Assembly (NCBI GenBank): GCA_001304365.1 | Contig: LJNA01000074.1 | Coordinates: 1-7,503 of the forward strand | Source of the DNA: Syntrophobacter sp. DG_60 | GTDB taxonomy: Bacteria; Desulfobacterota; Desulfofervidia; Desulfofervidales; DG-60 | Reading direction: 5' to 3' | Length of the DNA: 7,503 nt | Part shown: one piece after another, positions 6,321 through 7,503 of the stretch | How the letters are laid out: each line of letters opens with the position of its first letter | Position numbering within the stretch: position 1 is the first letter of the stretch | Made by a program: the position numbers and the translations under genes | The notes under the pieces: model-generated | Told to the model about the DNA's origin: nothing | Seen by the model: the letters and a program-made list of their open reading frames with translations, nothing else | Database searches by the model: none

Positions 6321-6634
6321 TTTATCTTCTCCTTGTTTTTAACCCATAGCTCCAGACCGCATCTCATAGCAGCCCTAGAAATGGCATGGGTAGAGGTAGG
6401 CTGGGCAAGGAACATAAATACTGCGATAAAGATTATCTTCAAGCTTGTAAGGGAAAATCCCTCATAGATGCTCAGGCCAATAAGAGATAAAAGAACTGCA
6501 AGGGTATCACCTTTTCCTGTTGCATGGAGGCGGCAGTAAAAATCAGGAAAGCGTAAAAGCCCAACTGTTGCTGCTAAAAAGAAAAAGAACCCCACAAGAA
6601 AAAACGGAATAGAGGTTAAATGGAGCATATGCAT
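6317..6634 (-). CDS. mnhG: MnhG/MrpG-like antiporter subunit
   Basis: A 105-residue, three-helix membrane protein of the PhaG/MnhG/YufB family (MbhC in hydrogenases). The hallmark segment is residues 25-48, containing GLLRFPDFYCRLHATGKGDT and then the second helix; the second hallmark, QPTSTHAISRAA, is at 78-89 after the third helix, followed by a charged C-terminal tail. The ATG at 6634 is preceded by a strong AGGAGG inside the end of mnhF at about nine bases and overlaps the mnhF stop as TAATG; an ATG two codons in is the only close alternative. The stop overlaps the next start in an ATGA. It acts as a structural subunit with MnhF and MnhE in known Mrp complexes. Confidence 0.95.
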   Translation of the reverse strand: MHMLHLTSIPFFLVGFFFFLAATVGLLRFPDFYCRLHATGKGDTLAVLLSLIGLSIYEGFSLTSLKIIFIAVFMFLAQPTSTHAISRAAMRCGLELWVKNKEKIK

Positions 6635-6900
6635 TAGATCTCCCCTCCTATCTCTAAGTATTTGGCTGCGGTGATTGTGCCAATAAAATTAAGCAGGGCA
6701 TAGACCATACTGATATCTACAAACATATCCACCCTATTGTAGATAAAGCCCATAATTAAAAGAATAACAAGGGTCTTGGTGCCAATAGCAGAGATAGCTG
6801 CAATCCTGTTGAGTATACCTGGTCCAAATATACCTCTGTATAGACACAGAAATACAAGGGTAAATAGACCCATTCCGAGACATAATAAAAAGTTATTCAT
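6634..6900 (-). CDS. mnhF: MnhF/MrpF-like antiporter subunit
   Basis: An 88-residue protein with three predicted membrane helices (about 4-22, 36-54, 60-82) of the MnhF/MrpF/PhaF family, equivalent to MbhB. Family signs are the GPGILNRIAA segment (27-36), GTKT (40-43) and VDISMVYALLNFIGT (61-75) before a terminal KYLE. I chose the ATG at 6900 because a GAGGG ribosome site lies seven bases upstream, it follows the mnhB stop by only ten bases, and it gives the family's normal length; an in-frame ATG at 6957 would add 19 residues overlapping mnhB. At residue 31, where MrpF proteins usually carry Asp in a GPxxxDR motif, this protein has Asn. The stop overlaps the mnhG start by one base (TAATG). 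Confidence 0.93.
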   Translation of the reverse strand: MNNFLLCLGMGLFTLVFLCLYRGIFGPGILNRIAAISAIGTKTLVILLIMGFIYNRVDMFVDISMVYALLNFIGTITAAKYLEIGGEI

Positions 6901-6910
6901 CGCGTGTCCC

Positions 6911-7369
6911 TCAACCTTCCTCATCCTCAGGAAGCACTCCTCCTGTGGATATGTCAAAAAAGATGGAAAACATGACCGCCATTACAGCAATTCCAACGCC
7001 AATCTCAACACCGAGAATACCAAGAGACCGTGCCTGGGCGGGTATTACCTTTAAGAGGGTAGATAGTCTTCCATAATCCAGATAATTGCCTCCCTTAATG
7101 AGGCACAGCAATCCGATTCCCGAATAGATTAATAAGCCAAAGGAGCTAAAGAGGCCTGCCTTGAGCTCAGACATCCTTTTCTTTGCATCCTCAAGACCAT
7201 GGGTTATAAGATACAAAATAAAACTTGCACCTAAGATAACGCCCCCCTGAAAGCCTCCTCCTGGGCTGTGATGACCGTGCATAATAACATAGAGGGCATA
7301 AATCTGGATAAATGGTACAAGTACCCTCGATACTGTTCTTATAATAATATCATCTGAGCTACTGATCAT
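6911..7369 (-). CDS. mnhB: MnhB/MrpB-like subunit of Na+(cation)/H+ antiporter complex
   Basis: A 152-residue inner-membrane protein of the MnhB family (the MrpB domain, also MbhF in membrane-bound hydrogenases), a non-catalytic scaffold subunit of Mrp-type complexes. The diagnostic motif HGHHSPGGGFQGG is at residues 31-43, between the first two of about four predicted membrane helices (roughly 11-30, 44-58, 73-91, 116-138). The end of the last helix region carries the family-like VEIGVGIAVM stretch (121-130). Length fits a stand-alone MnhB. The ATG overlaps the stop of the upstream gene by four bases, with only a weak GGGG ribosome site; coupling probably drives initiation. In canonical Mrp operons MnhB precedes MnhC; here it precedes MnhF, so the order is rearranged. 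Family assignment is secure; the transported ion cannot be read from this subunit. Confidence 0.95.
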   Translation of the reverse strand: MISSSDDIIIRTVSRVLVPFIQIYALYVIMHGHHSPGGGFQGGVILGASFILYLITHGLEDAKKRMSELKAGLFSSFGLLIYSGIGLLCLIKGGNYLDYGRLSTLLKVIPAQARSLGILGVEIGVGIAVMAVMFSIFFDISTGGVLPEDEEG

Positions 7370-7503
7370 TTGAGTGCCCCAAATATGCTCGCAACATCTA
7401 AAACATCCTGAATATATACGTGGTCTGCCTCCATAATGACATGGGCAATCTTATCTTCCATTTCTCCGGTATTAAGATCATAGGCAACCTTTCTATCCAG
7501 GGC
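7366..7503 (-). CDS. 3' end of an unrecognised gene upstream of mnhB (partial)
   Basis: This open frame enters from the right edge of the window and ends at a TGA, giving the last 45 residues of a protein whose start lies outside. The tail is hydrophilic to amphipathic with no membrane segment; it begins ALDRKVAYDLNTGE and ends DVASIFGALK. The TGA overlaps the next gene's ATG in an ATGA junction, so it is almost certainly cotranscribed with the antiporter genes. The position would suit MnhE or another accessory subunit, but I do not recognise the MnhE C-terminus or any other family here. Being coding is well supported by the coupled junction; the function is unknown. Confidence 0.7.
   Translation of the reverse strand, partial: ALDRKVAYDLNTGEMEDKIAHVIMEADHVYIQDVLDVASIFGALK

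Noticed and set aside
5971..6342. Plus-strand open frame of 123 codons
   Set aside because: Antisense to mbhE, mbhD and the end of mnhG, all of which have strong family signatures.
6901..6957. Longer start for mnhF at 6957
   Set aside because: It would overlap mnhB by 47 bases and add a charged, Cys-containing leader not expected in MnhF; the ATG at 6900 has a well-placed GAGGG site and gives the normal length.

Overview
The window is a tightly packed, single-strand block of ten genes, all on the minus strand (transcribed from high to low coordinates). Nine are recognisable as parts of a multi-subunit Mrp/Mnh-type cation/proton antiporter module, of the kind found both in stand-alone Mrp antiporters and as the ion-pumping arm of membrane-bound hydrogenase (Mbh) and complex I-like machines. 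Transcription order: the 3' end of an unrecognised gene (7366-7503), mnhB-like (6911-7369), mnhF-like (6634-6900), mnhG-like (6317-6634), an mbhD/DUF4040-like piece (6075-6320), an mbhE-like piece with a TTG start (5800-6078), mnhC/nuoK-like (5250-5630), a first mnhD-type antiporter subunit (3763-5265), a second mnhD-type subunit (1999-3492), a 70-residue two-helix protein (1786-1998), and a third, divergent mnhD/nuoL-type subunit that runs off the window at base 1 (3-1793). I see no plus-strand gene and no RNA gene.

The genes work together as one membrane complex. Subunits B, C, F, G, MbhD and MbhE form the scaffold and the presumed cation/proton interface. The three large MnhD-type proteins are the likely proton or cation channels. 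The MbhD and MbhE domains, which in canonical Mrp are fused to the C-terminus of MrpA, are separate small genes here, as in Mbh-type complexes. No MrpA-type large subunit and no MnhE is visible inside the window. Three MnhD-type subunits, split MrpA domains and the extra 70-residue protein do not match a canonical seven-gene Mrp operon. Whether the complex is a secondary antiporter or is driven by an oxidoreductase or hydrogenase module depends on genes outside the window.

Most gene junctions overlap or abut (ATGA, TTGA, TAATG, TAG-ATG), as expected for translational coupling. Two junctions break this pattern. The 169-bp gap between mbhE and mnhC (5631-5799) holds two short tandem micro-repeat arrays, of 7-mers and 9-mers. 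The 270-bp gap between the first and second mnhD genes (3493-3762) holds a locally GC-rich patch with several short inverted and direct repeats.

The sequence points to a bacterium with moderately AT-rich DNA. The split-MrpA architecture and the micro-repeats in gaps recall anaerobe-type lineages such as Desulfobacterota, Nitrospirota, Omnitrophota or anammox Planctomycetota, but I cannot assign a taxon from this window.

The most interesting sequence-level signals are substitutions at ion-path positions that differ between the three antiporter-like subunits (TM7 Lys replaced by Asn in the third, the His/Lys pair replaced by Asp/Met in the first), an Asn in place of the usual Asp in MnhF, and the uncharacterised 70-residue protein between antiporter genes.
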